Assembly (NCBI RefSeq): GCF_000969825.1
Contig: NZ_KQ033919.1
Coordinates: forward strand, 4,104,749-4,168,748
Reading direction: 5' to 3'
Origin: Parabacteroides gordonii MS-1 = DSM 23371
GTDB lineage: Bacteria; Bacteroidota; Bacteroidia; Bacteroidales; Tannerellaceae
Length of the DNA: 64,000 bases
Part shown: positions 7,201 through 15,797 of the stretch, one piece after another
Numbering within the stretch: position 1 is the first letter of the stretch
Layout of the letters: each line of letters starts with the position of its first letter
Notes under the pieces: generated by a model
The model's input: the letters and a program-made list of their open reading frames with translations, nothing else
What the model was told of the DNA's origin: nothing
Databases searched by the model: none
Translations under genes and position numbers: made by a program

Positions 7201-9651
7201 CTATAAATTTATTCTTTTACTTTGATCTATGCTTGTATCGCGGCTACTTTTTTTAGATTGTTTGCCTTGTTTTAAATTAATTGAGACGGAGATACCGATA
7301 CAGCGATAATCGTTGAACTGTTTGGTGGATGCCTTGCCGATATTCCCGGACAGATCGAGGTCAAGATCTTGTCTGTTCGTTTGGAACAAGTCGTTGGCGT
7401 ATAAACGGAGTGTGAGTTTATCATCCCAGACTTTTTTCTGTATTGCCATCGATACAGACCAGTGGGGATTGACAGTGGCTTGTCCGAATGCCATACGTCC
7501 GTTGTAAAAACCGGATATCTCGGCATTCAGCCCGGCAGGAAGTATGAACTGGTTGTTGATGCTGATAGATGGGGTGAACAGTTTCTTTTCAATGGTTTTT
7601 CCGGTATCTCTCCACTTATATAAGCTATAAAACAGGGTGGCATTAGCACTCATTCTCCACCACCTTTTTCTGATCAGGTCGCCTGCATCCAGTCGGAGCC
7701 CTATCCTTGAGTTATTTTTAAAGTTCTCCGGATAGACGACAGCGACATTGTCTTCCATTATTTCAATATTCTGCATGATGGGGGCTTGGGTATATGAGAA
7801 AAACAGGGTTGCGCGGTACATTTTCCTGTGAATATAGGCAAGTTCTATGTTATCCGTAAGTTCGGCTTTCAGGTTGGGATTGCCGGTTGAACGGGTATAA
7901 TCATCCCATATATAATTAAACGGACTCAGGTCGCCATAGTTGGGACGGATGATCCTTTTATTGTATAAAAAGGAGATACTGTTGTCTGTTTCCGGAATAT
8001 TATATTGCACGGTCAGGGATGGAAACAGGTGGATATAGTTGTCCGTATAGGAAGAGTCGTTCCGGTTTATGTCCGGTGAATATTGCGTTCCGCTGATACG
8101 GGTTTGTTCCAGGCGTAAACCTGCTTCCAGGCTGAATGTTCCGACCAGTCCGTTTACCTGGATATAGGCGGCATTGATATTCTCATTGTATTTATACATG
8201 TTACTCAGGCTGTTGTTGGGGAGCCATTGCCCGGTTCTTAGGTTTGCATATAATGCACTGTTATCCAGGTCTACCCAGGTGAACTTCAGTCCGGAATAGA
8301 ACTTGAATTCAGCCGGTAAAGGCATACCCCAGTTGGCTTGTGCGGAATACATGCGTATGTTACTGCTCATATCGCCTTTTAATGTGTCTCTGCTTAATAT
8401 CTGTTCTTCCGGGTTTCTCATTTCGTTCAACATGGAGAGCGTTTGTTTATGCTCATGCAGCAGATAATCAAATGAAAAGTCGGCTGTCTGATCCTTGTCG
8501 TTTTTGTAGTTAAGAAGAAGACCACCGGAAATAGCCCGTTGTTTGGTATAAGTCCGGCTTTGGGTATGAAGGGAAGAATCGACAGGGCTGTTGGCTTTTT
8601 GAATGTATGTATCGGTGCTGCCGGGTATGCGCTTAGTAAAAAGTGTCCCGTTGGTGGATACCTCAAAAGAGAAGTTGTCGTTTATATCGTAGTTCATTCC
8701 CAGGCGAGCCCAGTCTCCCCGGTTATGGTCTTTCATTCTTGAATTCTGGTTGATGTTCATCATGGGAGAGGATGTTGTATTTTGCAGATTGTATTCGCGG
8801 AAGATATCCAGTGTCGATTTATATTTTCCCTGGTAATGAGAATAATCGAGGAAAAGTCCTAGTTTATTCTTTTGGTAGGTCAAGCGTCCTCCGACGTTCC
8901 ATTTGCCATCGGCTGATTGCTGATAGCTTGTATTAGCCTGGGCTGTCCAGCCTTCAACGGTAACCTTTTGTGTCCGGATATCGATCAGCCCTGTTTTTCC
9001 GGCAGCATCATATTTGGCGGAAGGGCTGGTAATCAGATCGATGTTTTTTATGGATGAAACAGGCATTGAGCGTAGATAATTGACCAGCTTGTCTCCGCTC
9101 AGGTAAGTACTTTTTCCATTGACCAGTACCTGAATGCCGCTCTGTCCGTTCAGGATCACACTGCCATCTTCATTTACCATTACCCCGGGGAGGCTTCTTA
9201 ATGCATCCAGTACGTTACCCTGAGAGCCGAGTACCATTGCGTCCATATCGAAAGAGGTCGTTCCGGGTTTCATCGTCATCAGTTTGCGCATACCGGTTAT
9301 TGTTATAGCTGAAAGTAGTTGAGCATCCTCTTCCATTATGACATAAGGAAGGGCCTGACTCTCTTTTGTTTGTATTGTAATGTATTGTTTTTTATATCCC
9401 AGCATTGAAAACTCTAACAGGTATTTATCCGGTTTCACCTTAGGAAGAACAAATACTCCGCAAGTATCTGTAATGGTTCCGCTAATATAGGTGGAGTCAA
9501 TAAAACTTTTAAGTAAAATGGTAACTCCTTCCAAAGTTTCATTATTGACATCTGTCACTTTACCGGAAACTTTGATTTCTGCTTGCTGTGCATATAAAGG
9601 ATAAGTCAGTAAACATAAAAGCAGTATCTGAATAATCTTTCTCGTTTTCAT
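7201..9651 (-). CDS. TonB-dependent-receptor-like outer membrane protein
   Basis: This 816-residue protein has a signal peptide ending near TYPLYAQQ, a carboxypeptidase-regulatory-like domain (VSGKVTDVNNETLEGVTI, about 28-115), a plug-like region (VLDALRSLPGVMVNEDGSVI, about 140-225) and a long barrel of the OMP_b-brl_3 type. It lacks the SusC-type N-terminal extension and no SusD gene is adjacent, so general TonB-linked uptake or surface sensing is more likely than starch-like glycan import. It is the first gene of an operon with the LytS/LytTR-type pair; the kinase start follows its stop codon within about 14 bases. Ligand unknown. Confidence 0.85.
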   Translation of the reverse strand: MKTRKIIQILLLCLLTYPLYAQQAEIKVSGKVTDVNNETLEGVTILLKSFIDSTYISGTITDTCGVFVLPKVKPDKYLLEFSMLGYKKQYITIQTKESQALPYVIMEEDAQLLSAITITGMRKLMTMKPGTTSFDMDAMVLGSQGNVLDALRSLPGVMVNEDGSVILNGQSGIQVLVNGKSTYLSGDKLVNYLRSMPVSSIKNIDLITSPSAKYDAAGKTGLIDIRTQKVTVEGWTAQANTSYQQSADGKWNVGGRLTYQKNKLGLFLDYSHYQGKYKSTLDIFREYNLQNTTSSPMMNINQNSRMKDHNRGDWARLGMNYDINDNFSFEVSTNGTLFTKRIPGSTDTYIQKANSPVDSSLHTQSRTYTKQRAISGGLLLNYKNDKDQTADFSFDYLLHEHKQTLSMLNEMRNPEEQILSRDTLKGDMSSNIRMYSAQANWGMPLPAEFKFYSGLKFTWVDLDNSALYANLRTGQWLPNNSLSNMYKYNENINAAYIQVNGLVGTFSLEAGLRLEQTRISGTQYSPDINRNDSSYTDNYIHLFPSLTVQYNIPETDNSISFLYNKRIIRPNYGDLSPFNYIWDDYTRSTGNPNLKAELTDNIELAYIHRKMYRATLFFSYTQAPIMQNIEIMEDNVAVVYPENFKNNSRIGLRLDAGDLIRKRWWRMSANATLFYSLYKWRDTGKTIEKKLFTPSISINNQFILPAGLNAEISGFYNGRMAFGQATVNPHWSVSMAIQKKVWDDKLTLRLYANDLFQTNRQDLDLDLSGNIGKASTKQFNDYRCIGISVSINLKQGKQSKKSSRDTSIDQSKRINL

Positions 9652-9797
9652 ATTTTTTGTCGTTTAATAATCTATCGGCAAAGCTATGAGGTGGAGAAGC
9701 TGGTTTCAAATAAGATTGACGAATTGTATGTTTTTTGAGGTAAATGGTAGAATCCGTATAAATTTACTACATTTACACTTCTGAAGCGAAGATACAT

Positions 9798-10550
9798 ATG
9801 GATACTGATTTTATTAACTTAACAGCGGAGAACCTGGCAGATGAGCATTTGTGTTGCATTATCCGTACTAAAAAGCCTCATCCCGGTGTTGAGGCAAAAC
9901 GTCAATGGCTTTCTGATCGACTGAGTGAAGGTCATGTCTTTAGAAAGTTAAATGAAAAAGCGACGGTTTTTATCGAGTATGCTCCTTTGGAAACAGCCTG
10001 GGTTCCCATAATAGGTGATAACTATTATTACCTCTATTGTTTATGGACTTTGGGTAATTATAAAGGAAAAGGATATGGGCGGGCACTGATGGAGTATTGT
10101 ATAGTCGATGCTAAAGAAAAGGGTAAATCCGGTATCTGTATGCTCGGGGCAAAAAAACAAAAATCCTGGCTTTCTGACCAGTCGTTTGCAAAGAAGTTCG
10201 GGTTTGAGGTTGTTGATGTAACCGATAGCGGATATGAATTGCTTGCGCTTTCTTTTGACGGCACAATGCCGAAGTTCGCGCAAAATGCTAAGAAAGAAGT
10301 CATTGAAAGCAAAGAGCTGACAATTTATTATGATATGCAGTGTCCTTATATCGATCAAAAAATTGATATTGTCAGACAGTATTGTGAAATGAATGATGTT
10401 CCTGTATCTTTCATCCTGGTGGATACACTACAAAAAGCCAAGGAGCTACCTTGCGTATTCAACAACTGGGCTGTGTTTTATAAAGGACATTTTGAGACGG
10501 TGAATTTATTGCAGGATGCTGCCAGCTTAATGAGAATACTTAAGAAATAA
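9798..10550 (+). CDS. GNAT acetyltransferase with YoaP-like C-terminal domain
   Basis: Residues 1-150 form a GNAT fold: the acetyl-CoA loop is NYKGKGYGRALMEYC, with the Q/R-x-x-G-x-G/A pattern as KGKGYG. Residues about 170-250 match the YoaP-type tail (LTIYYDMQCPYIDQKIDIV), a thioredoxin-like segment with a lone Cys in QCPY. The 250-residue length fits the two-domain YoaP family. The substrate is not known; acetylation of a small molecule or peptide is the generic expectation. It is monocistronic, divergent from the barrel operon, with a near-consensus -7 sequence (TACATTTA) close upstream. The family assignment is from memory of the domain layout. Confidence 0.82.
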   Translation: MDTDFINLTAENLADEHLCCIIRTKKPHPGVEAKRQWLSDRLSEGHVFRKLNEKATVFIEYAPLETAWVPIIGDNYYYLYCLWTLGNYKGKGYGRALMEYCIVDAKEKGKSGICMLGAKKQKSWLSDQSFAKKFGFEVVDVTDSGYELLALSFDGTMPKFAQNAKKEVIESKELTIYYDMQCPYIDQKIDIVRQYCEMNDVPVSFILVDTLQKAKELPCVFNNWAVFYKGHFETVNLLQDAASLMRILKK

Positions 10551-10625
10551 AATTAGGATTATATATTGGAAAGAACGAAAAAATTTAAGGTGTAGCTCTG
10601 CTATAAAAATAAAATCTTATTTTTA

Positions 10626-10633
10626 TACCTTTG
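10626..10633 (+). promoter_or_regulatory. -7 box TACCTTTG for the Crp-type regulator
   Basis: TACCTTTG is a perfect TAnnTTTG box, 28 bases upstream of the ATG at 10662. No clear TTTG element is seen at the usual distance. Confidence 0.65.
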
Positions 10634-10661
10634 TGCTATATATTAGGCAGTTATATATACT

Positions 10662-11225
10662 ATGGACAGAATCATTAGCTCAATAAAGCAAACTTTCAAT
10701 GTTAGTGAAAATGCTATCGAAAAGTTAACCTCTTGTTTGCACCCTATCAACATATCGAAAAAGACAATACTAATTGCTCCTGATAAAAAAGACACGAATG
10801 TCTATTTCATTGAAAAAGGTATCGCTCGCGCATATAATCTGGTTGAAGGCAAGGAGGTTACTTCCTGGTTTAGCAAAGAGGGTGATCTAATCTATTCGAC
10901 AAATAGCTTTTACGGTAAAACCCCAGGGTACGAAAACGAAGCGGTACAAGTGCTTGAAAACTCCCTGTTCTACTATATTCCGATAGCGAAACTCGAAAAC
11001 CTGTGTTCAAGTGATGCCGACATTGCAAATTGGTTGCGCATATTGCACCAAAAAGCGTTTGTCGAGATGGAAAGAAGGCTCATTTATCGCCTGTATATGT
11101 CGGCAGAGGAACGTTACAAAGATTTCGTGGAGAAAAACCCGGATCTGATTCAGCGTGTCAATTTAGGCTACATCGCTTCTTATCTTGGAATGTCACATGT
11201 CACATTGTGTGCATTAAGGAAATGA
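10662..11225 (+). CDS. Crp/Fnr-family transcriptional regulator
   Basis: Residues about 15-120 form a cyclic-nucleotide-binding-type beta roll (TNVYFIEKGIARAYNLVEGK, then VTSWFSKEGDLIYS). The residues that bind cAMP in true CRP are not evident, as is usual for this Bacteroidetes group. The C-terminal helix-turn-helix is short (NLGYIASYLGMSHVTLCALR) and the protein ends there at 187 residues, typical of the family. There is no Fe-S cysteine cluster of the Fnr type. The acyltransferase gene starts 82 bases downstream but has its own -7 box, so co-regulation is possible rather than certain. Confidence 0.88.
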   Translation: MDRIISSIKQTFNVSENAIEKLTSCLHPINISKKTILIAPDKKDTNVYFIEKGIARAYNLVEGKEVTSWFSKEGDLIYSTNSFYGKTPGYENEAVQVLENSLFYYIPIAKLENLCSSDADIANWLRILHQKAFVEMERRLIYRLYMSAEERYKDFVEKNPDLIQRVNLGYIASYLGMSHVTLCALRK

Positions 11226-11271
11226 ATACGTTTTCTTTAAGTAGTTAAAAAAGTCGCGAAAGGCAATTTTG

Positions 11272-11279
11272 TACCTTTG
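11272..11279 (+). promoter_or_regulatory. -7 box TACCTTTG for the acyltransferase
   Basis: The perfect TAnnTTTG box lies 28 bases before the ATG at 11308. It overlaps the first codons of the longer possible reading frame (from 11269), which argues for the downstream start. Confidence 0.65.
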
Positions 11280-11307
11280 TGGATATTTTCACATAAGTAA
11301 CAAAGAT

Positions 11308-12462
11308 ATGTCGCAAAAAACTCACTTAATCCAACCATCCAGAATCGTTTGGGTGGATGTTCTTCGATTTATCGCCATCTTTATGGTGATTTGCATTCAC
11401 TGTTCCGACCCTTTTAATGTCTCAGCCGAAGCTCGTTCCAATCCAGAATTCAATTTTTGGGGGTCTCTTTACGGTTCATTTCTCCGCCCTTGTGTTCCGT
11501 TGTTTGTTATGATTACAGGATTGTTGCTATTACCCGTGAATCTATCCATAGGTGACTTCTACAAAAAACGGCTTTTTAGAATTGCAGTGCCTTTTCTGAT
11601 ATGGTCTGTCTTGTACAATCTTTTCCCGTGGGTAACCGGTCTGTTGGGATTGTCACCGACGATTATCTCGGATGTATTTGCGTATGCTTCATCCGATGCC
11701 TCACAATCATTCAGTGACGCGATGAAAAACATTGCGCTCATCCCATTTCAATTTAATGTCTACACCGTGCCGATGTGGTATTTGTATATGCTCATCGGGC
11801 TCTATTTGTATATGCCCTTCTTCTCGGCTTGGGTCGAGAAAGCGACTGTTTCGCAAAAAAAGATATTCCTTTCCATTTGGGCGGTTACTCTCTTTATGCC
11901 TTATGCTTACACTTTCTTTTCGCACGAGCTATTCGGGCTTAGTGCGTGGAATACATTTGGGACATTCTACTACTTTGCAGGATTTAACGGCTATTTGCTG
12001 CTAGGGTATTATCTGACAAAAGACGTGAAGCCATGGAGCTGGAGTAAAACAATTGCGGTTGCGCTCACCTTATTTGCCATAGGTTATGTAGTCACTTATA
12101 TCGGCTTCAAATTTATGACTGCGAATCCCGACTGTACGGAGCAGGAGATGGAGCTTTTCTTTTTGTACTGTTCCCCTAATGTGGCACTGATGACTGTTGC
12201 GCTGTTTCTATTGGTTCGTCAAGTGAAATTCAGCTCCGCAAAATATATAGCCCTATTTGCGAATATCACCAAATGCGGACTCGGAATTTATTTGGTACAT
12301 TATTTTGTTGTCGGGCTTGGTTATGCTATTGCCAATGCGTTATCCATACCCGTTTCGATAAAGATACCGGTAACGGCAGTCATGGTATTTGCTATATCGT
12401 GGGCGTTTGTCGCACTTTTCTACCGACTGATTCCTAAGGCTTCAAAATGGATATTCGGATAA
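11308..12462 (+). CDS. Membrane acyltransferase, acyltransferase-3 family
   Basis: I place the start at MSQKTHLIQ because the -7 box overlaps the upstream alternative. The protein has 384 residues and about ten hydrophobic segments. The family hallmark is at the N-terminus: RIVWVDVLRFIAIFMVICIH, with the conserved Asp/Arg and the catalytic-type His. Acyltransferase-3 proteins move acetyl or other acyl groups onto surface sugars, lipids or peptidoglycan-linked glycans across the inner membrane. No glycan synthesis genes sit nearby, so the acceptor is unknown. The gene ends within the left arm of a strong bidirectional terminator. Confidence 0.88.
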   Translation: MSQKTHLIQPSRIVWVDVLRFIAIFMVICIHCSDPFNVSAEARSNPEFNFWGSLYGSFLRPCVPLFVMITGLLLLPVNLSIGDFYKKRLFRIAVPFLIWSVLYNLFPWVTGLLGLSPTIISDVFAYASSDASQSFSDAMKNIALIPFQFNVYTVPMWYLYMLIGLYLYMPFFSAWVEKATVSQKKIFLSIWAVTLFMPYAYTFFSHELFGLSAWNTFGTFYYFAGFNGYLLLGYYLTKDVKPWSWSKTIAVALTLFAIGYVVTYIGFKFMTANPDCTEQEMELFFLYCSPNVALMTVALFLLVRQVKFSSAKYIALFANITKCGLGIYLVHYFVVGLGYAIANALSIPVSIKIPVTAVMVFAISWAFVALFYRLIPKASKWIFG

Positions 12463-12500
12463 TAAAGAAACAGTGCCATTGTTGGCACTGTTTCTTTATT
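12461..12500 (+). terminator. Perfect 18-bp stem terminator
   Basis: An 18-base stem (AATAAAGAAACAGTGCCA and its complement) encloses loop TTGT and begins inside the acyltransferase stop codon. The right arm is T-rich, so it terminates the plus-strand transcript; the A-rich left arm would also allow function from the other strand. Confidence 0.85.
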
Positions 12501-12505
12501 ATAAT

Positions 12506-12545
12506 GTCTGCTCTATATCCAGAGCAATAAGGATATAGAGCAGAC
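12506..12545. repeat. 15-bp perfect inverted repeat
   Basis: GTCTGCTCTATATCC (12506-12520) is repeated inverted at 12531-12545 across a 10-base spacer. It lacks a T run, and lies between the terminator of the acyltransferase and that of the tRNA-Asp operon. Confidence 0.7.
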
Positions 12546-12549
12546 ACTA

Positions 12550-12587
12550 AAAGAAAAAGCTCTGTAATTACTAAATTACAGAGCTTT
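12550..12587 (-). terminator. Terminator of the tRNA-Asp transcript
   Basis: AAAGCTCTGTAATT (12556-12569) pairs with AATTACAGAGCTTT (12574-12587) across a 4-base loop. On the minus strand it is followed by a run of T (TTTTTCTTTT), as expected downstream of the two tRNA genes. Confidence 0.8.
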
Positions 12588-12611
12588 ACTTTATTTTGCT
12601 TTCTTCGAAAG

Positions 12612-12685
12612 CGGTCCGGACGGGACTCGAACCCGCGACCCCATGCGTGACAGGCATGTATTCTAACCAACTGAACTACCGAACC
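12612..12685 (-). tRNA. tRNA-Asp(GTC), promoter-distal copy
   Basis: The 74-nt cloverleaf has acceptor arm GGTTCGG/CCGGACC, anticodon loop CTGTCAC with GTC, and T arm GGGTTCGAGTCCC. CCA is not encoded. It is identical to the copy 33 bases away, and both read on the minus strand from one promoter. Confidence 0.95.
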
Positions 12686-12717
12686 AAAACAAATAAGGAA
12701 ATCATAATTAAAAGAGG

Positions 12718-12791
12718 CGGTCCGGACGGGACTCGAACCCGCGACCCCATGCGTGACAGGCATGTATTCTAACCAACTGAACTACCGAACC
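12718..12791 (-). tRNA. tRNA-Asp(GTC), promoter-proximal copy
   Basis: It is identical over its 74 nt to the copy at 12612-12685, with the same GTC anticodon and no encoded CCA. The duplication also carries the flanking bases next to the acceptor arm. It lies 33 bases downstream of the -7 box at 12825-12832. Confidence 0.95.
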
Positions 12792-12824
12792 TCTTTTTAT
12801 TATCAATCTCTCTCGATTGCGGTG

Positions 12825-12832
12825 CAAAGGTA
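12825..12832 (-). promoter_or_regulatory. -7 box TACCTTTG for the tRNA-Asp pair
   Basis: CAAAGGTA on the plus strand reads TACCTTTG on the minus strand, 33 bases from the first tRNA base. A TTGC element lies 18 bases further upstream, close to the usual -33 spacing. Confidence 0.7.
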
Positions 12833-13047
12833 AGTATTATTTTTAATCTTGCAATACTTCAGAGAAAGAAAATGTATGTTTTTTTAGATCATGGCTGATA
12901 TGCAGCAGGTTAAGAAGTAAGATTTTTTTCGACTCTTTTCAAAGATACCAGAGTCCTCGAAGGGGCGAATTAAAACAGGTTTGTCACAAATCTACACTGT
13001 TTGGCAACTTTTCATAAACCATACAGTGATATGTTATGATAATTTGT

Positions 13048-13055
13048 TACTTTTG
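13048..13055 (+). promoter_or_regulatory. -7 box TACTTTTG for the histidine operon
   Basis: This consensus box lies 34 bases before hisH. No leader peptide rich in His codons and no attenuator hairpin is visible between it and the ATG. Confidence 0.65.
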
Positions 13056-13089
13056 CAACTCAATATAAAAAAGAAAACGGAGAAAGAAA

Positions 13090-13680
13090 ATGGACGTCGC
13101 CATTATTAAGTATAATGCCGGAAATATCTACTCAGTGAGTTATGCACTGAAGCGATTGGGCGTAAGTCCTGTGATTACAGCGGACCCGGAAATATTAAGT
13201 AAAGCAGATAAGGTGATCTTCCCGGGAGTAGGGGAAGCACAGACCACTATGGCTTATCTGAAAGAACATAAAATGGATGCTGTTATCAGGGACCTGAAAC
13301 AACCCGTACTGGGTATTTGTCTGGGTATGCAGTTAATGTGTCGTCATTCTGAAGAAGGAGATGCAGAATGCCTGGGAATTTTTGATACGGAAGTGAAGCG
13401 GTTCATCCCTCACCGTCATGAGGATAAGGTGCCCCACATGGGATGGAACACGATCATGCAAGTTAAAGACGGTTTATTTACCGCACAATTAGAGAACAAA
13501 TTTGTTTACTTCGTACATAGTTATTATGTACCGGTGAACGAGTATACGGCTGCAACCACTAATTATATTCTTCCGTTCAGCGCTTCGCTGCATAAGGATA
13601 ACTTTTATGCAACGCAGTTTCATCCGGAAAAGAGTGGTTCTGTCGGTGAAGTAATTCTAAAGAACTTTCTAAAACTATAA
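13090..13680 (+). CDS. hisH: Imidazole glycerol phosphate synthase, glutaminase subunit HisH
   Basis: This class I glutamine amidotransferase supplies ammonia to HisF in step 5 of histidine synthesis. The catalytic triad is visible: nucleophile C77 in GICLGMQ, with H178 and E180 in FHPEKS near the C-terminus. The 196-residue length is standard. It works in the cytoplasm as a heterodimer with HisF, encoded two genes downstream. hisA follows after 6 bases, so hisH, hisA, hisF and hisIE form one tight operon; the earlier-acting hisG, hisD, hisC and hisB are not in this window. Confidence 0.97.
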   Translation: MDVAIIKYNAGNIYSVSYALKRLGVSPVITADPEILSKADKVIFPGVGEAQTTMAYLKEHKMDAVIRDLKQPVLGICLGMQLMCRHSEEGDAECLGIFDTEVKRFIPHRHEDKVPHMGWNTIMQVKDGLFTAQLENKFVYFVHSYYVPVNEYTAATTNYILPFSASLHKDNFYATQFHPEKSGSVGEVILKNFLKL

Positions 13681-13686
13681 AGATAT

Positions 13687-14406
13687 ATGATCGAGCTTAT
13701 TCCAGCTATAGATTTGATTGACGGAAAATGTGTACGTCTTACGCAAGGTGATTACGACACAAAGAAAGTGTATAATGAAGATCCGCTCGAAGTGGCGAAG
13801 ATGTTCGAAGCACATGGTATCCGTCGTCTGCATGTGGTAGACCTGGATGGGGCACGTCAGGGACGGATCATTAACTACCGTATACTGGAACGGCTGGCTA
13901 CGCGCACTTCGCTGGTGATTGATTTCGGCGGCGGATTGAAGCAGGAAGACGATCTGGAGATCGCTTTCGAAAGCGGGGCGCAGATGGTGACGGGCGGTAG
14001 TATCGCCGTAAAGAATCCCGAAGTGTTCACTTCATGGATCACTAAGTTCGGAAGCGAGAAGATTATATTAGGCGCTGACGCCAAAGATAAAAAAATAGCG
14101 ATCAGCGGATGGGAAGAAACAACTAATGAGGAACTGATTCCTTTCATCGAGGGGTATTACGACAAAGGCATCACAAAAGTGATCTGTACGGATATCAGCC
14201 GGGATGGAATGTTGCAAGGGCCAGCTATCGAATTGTATAAGGAAATACGGGATGCATTACCTTTTATATATATCATAGCCAGCGGCGGGGTCAGTTCTAT
14301 TGAGGATATAGAAAAACTGGCTGAGGCGGGAATACCGGCGGTTATTTTCGGCAAAGCGATATACGAAGGAAAGATCGATTTGAAAGATCTGCTTCGTTTT
14401 ACCTGA
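13687..14406 (+). CDS. hisA: ProFAR isomerase HisA
   Basis: HisA catalyses the Amadori rearrangement of ProFAR to PRFAR in histidine synthesis. The 239-residue TIM barrel opens with [17 protein letters not shown], in which D9 is the expected catalytic acid, and has phosphate-binding glycines in DFGGGLK and IASGGVSS. It shares the half-barrel repeat layout with HisF encoded next. The gene begins 6 bases after hisH and ends 20 bases before hisF. Its GC-rich codon use is like that of the other operon genes, and nothing suggests transfer. Confidence 0.97.
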   Translation: MIELIPAIDLIDGKCVRLTQGDYDTKKVYNEDPLEVAKMFEAHGIRRLHVVDLDGARQGRIINYRILERLATRTSLVIDFGGGLKQEDDLEIAFESGAQMVTGGSIAVKNPEVFTSWITKFGSEKIILGADAKDKKIAISGWEETTNEELIPFIEGYYDKGITKVICTDISRDGMLQGPAIELYKEIRDALPFIYIIASGGVSSIEDIEKLAEAGIPAVIFGKAIYEGKIDLKDLLRFT

Positions 14407-14426
14407 TAATTAAGGGAGATCAAAGT

Positions 14427-15182
14427 ATGTTGGCGAAGAGAATAGTACCCTGTCTGGATATTAAAGATGGAAAAACAGTAAAAGGAATAAATTTTGTGAA
14501 CTTTCGCGATGCAGGAGATCCTGTGGAGCTGGGGGCGCAATATAGCCGGGAGGGAGCCGATGAGCTTGTCTACCTGGACATAACCGCTTCGCACGAGGGA
14601 CGTAAGACATTTACGGAACTGGTGAAGAAAGTAGCGGCAAATATCAGTATTCCGTTTACGGTAGGAGGCGGGATCAATGAACTGAAAGACGTAGATCGTC
14701 TGTTGAGCGCCGGAGCCGATAAGGTTTCGATCAACTCGGCTGCGTTGCGTAATCCTTCGCTGATCGAGGAGATCGCGAAGAACTTCGGAAGCCAGGTATG
14801 CGTTGTGGCCATCGATGCGAACAACGAAAACGGCGACTGGATCTGTTATTTGAACGGGGGACGTATCCCAACGGATAAACATTTGTACCAGTGGGCTACC
14901 GAAGCGGAAAGCCGTGGAGCCGGTGAGATACTGTTTACCAGTATGACACACGACGGCGTGAAAGACGGATATGCGAATGAAGCATTATCCGTATTGGCCG
15001 ACAACCTGCATATCCCGGTCATTGCTTCCGGGGGAGCCGGAAAGATGAACCACTTCCGTGATACCTTTGCTGAAGGGAAAGCGGATGCCGCATTAGCAGC
15101 CAGCGTGTTTCACTTCGGCGAAATAGGCATATCCGATTTAAAGCAATACCTTCATACGGAAGGAATCAATGTAAGAATATAA
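14427..15182 (+). CDS. hisF: Imidazole glycerol phosphate synthase, cyclase subunit HisF
   Basis: HisF joins ammonia from HisH to PRFAR, giving imidazole glycerol phosphate and AICAR. It is a 251-residue TIM barrel; [20 protein letters not shown] carries the catalytic D11, and the second catalytic Asp lies in [11 protein letters not shown]. Phosphate loops are FTVGGGI and IASGGAGK. The N-terminal Lys and Arg residues form part of the ammonia gate in known structures. AGGGAG lies a few bases before the start at 14427. Confidence 0.97.
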   Translation: MLAKRIVPCLDIKDGKTVKGINFVNFRDAGDPVELGAQYSREGADELVYLDITASHEGRKTFTELVKKVAANISIPFTVGGGINELKDVDRLLSAGADKVSINSAALRNPSLIEEIAKNFGSQVCVVAIDANNENGDWICYLNGGRIPTDKHLYQWATEAESRGAGEILFTSMTHDGVKDGYANEALSVLADNLHIPVIASGGAGKMNHFRDTFAEGKADAALAASVFHFGEIGISDLKQYLHTEGINVRI

Positions 15183-15195
15183 TTACAAGAATAAG

Positions 15196-15792
15196 ATGAA
15201 ATTAGATTTTGAAAAAATGGGCGGGCTTATCCCGGCAATCGTTCAGGATAACAATACCAACAAAGTATTGATGCTGGGCTTTATGAATGAAGAAGCCTAT
15301 GAGGAAACAAGAGAAACCGGAAAGGTGACTTTCTTCAGCCGCACCAAGAATCGTTTGTGGATGAAAGGGGAAACCAGCGGTAATACCCTGCAGGTGGTAA
15401 GTATGATGGTGGATTGCGATAACGATACGATCCTGATCAAGGCTATTCCGGCCGGTCCGGTTTGCCATACAGGTGCCGATACCTGTTTCGGTGAAAAGAA
15501 CATCGAGGATATCATGTTCCTGAAATATCTGCAGGACTTTATCGAGCAGCGCCGCCAGGAGATGCCGGAAGGCTCTTACACTACTTCCCTGTTCCTGAAG
15601 GGAGTGAACCGTATGGCTCAGAAAGTAGGCGAAGAAGCTGTCGAAACAGTGATCGAAGCGACCAACGGAACAGAGGACGGCTTTATTTATGAAGCATCCG
15701 ACCTGGTTTATCACCTGATCGTATTACTTACAAGCAAAGGCCTTCGTCTGGAGGATCTGGCACGCGAATTAAAGAAAAGACATAAAGCATAA
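15196..15792 (+). CDS. hisIE: Bifunctional HisI-HisE (phosphoribosyl-AMP cyclohydrolase / phosphoribosyl-ATP pyrophosphatase)
   Basis: The protein carries out steps 2 and 3 of histidine synthesis. Residues 1-105 are the HisI domain, with zinc and magnesium site motifs DCDNDT and CHTGADTCF. Residues about 110-198 are the HisE MazG-like domain, with the acidic helix GEEAVETVIEA and the later EASDLVYHL. The 198-residue fused form is usual in Bacteroidetes. It starts 13 bases after hisF and ends 5 bases before the FtsE-like gene, so that ATPase probably shares this transcript. Confidence 0.96.
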   Translation: MKLDFEKMGGLIPAIVQDNNTNKVLMLGFMNEEAYEETRETGKVTFFSRTKNRLWMKGETSGNTLQVVSMMVDCDNDTILIKAIPAGPVCHTGADTCFGEKNIEDIMFLKYLQDFIEQRRQEMPEGSYTTSLFLKGVNRMAQKVGEEAVETVIEATNGTEDGFIYEASDLVYHLIVLLTSKGLRLEDLARELKKRHKA

Positions 15793-15797
15793 TTACT

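Noticed and set aside
12434-12763. 109-codon minus-strand frame with repeated RxHACHAWGRGFESRPD-like text
   Set aside because: It is the translation of the two tRNA-Asp genes and their spacer, a known artefact.
12792-13089. His-operon attenuator or leader peptide
   Set aside because: No run of His codons or terminator/antiterminator pair lies between the -7 box at 13048 and hisH; the GACTCT/AGAGTC inverted repeat near 12931-12955 is upstream of the promoter.
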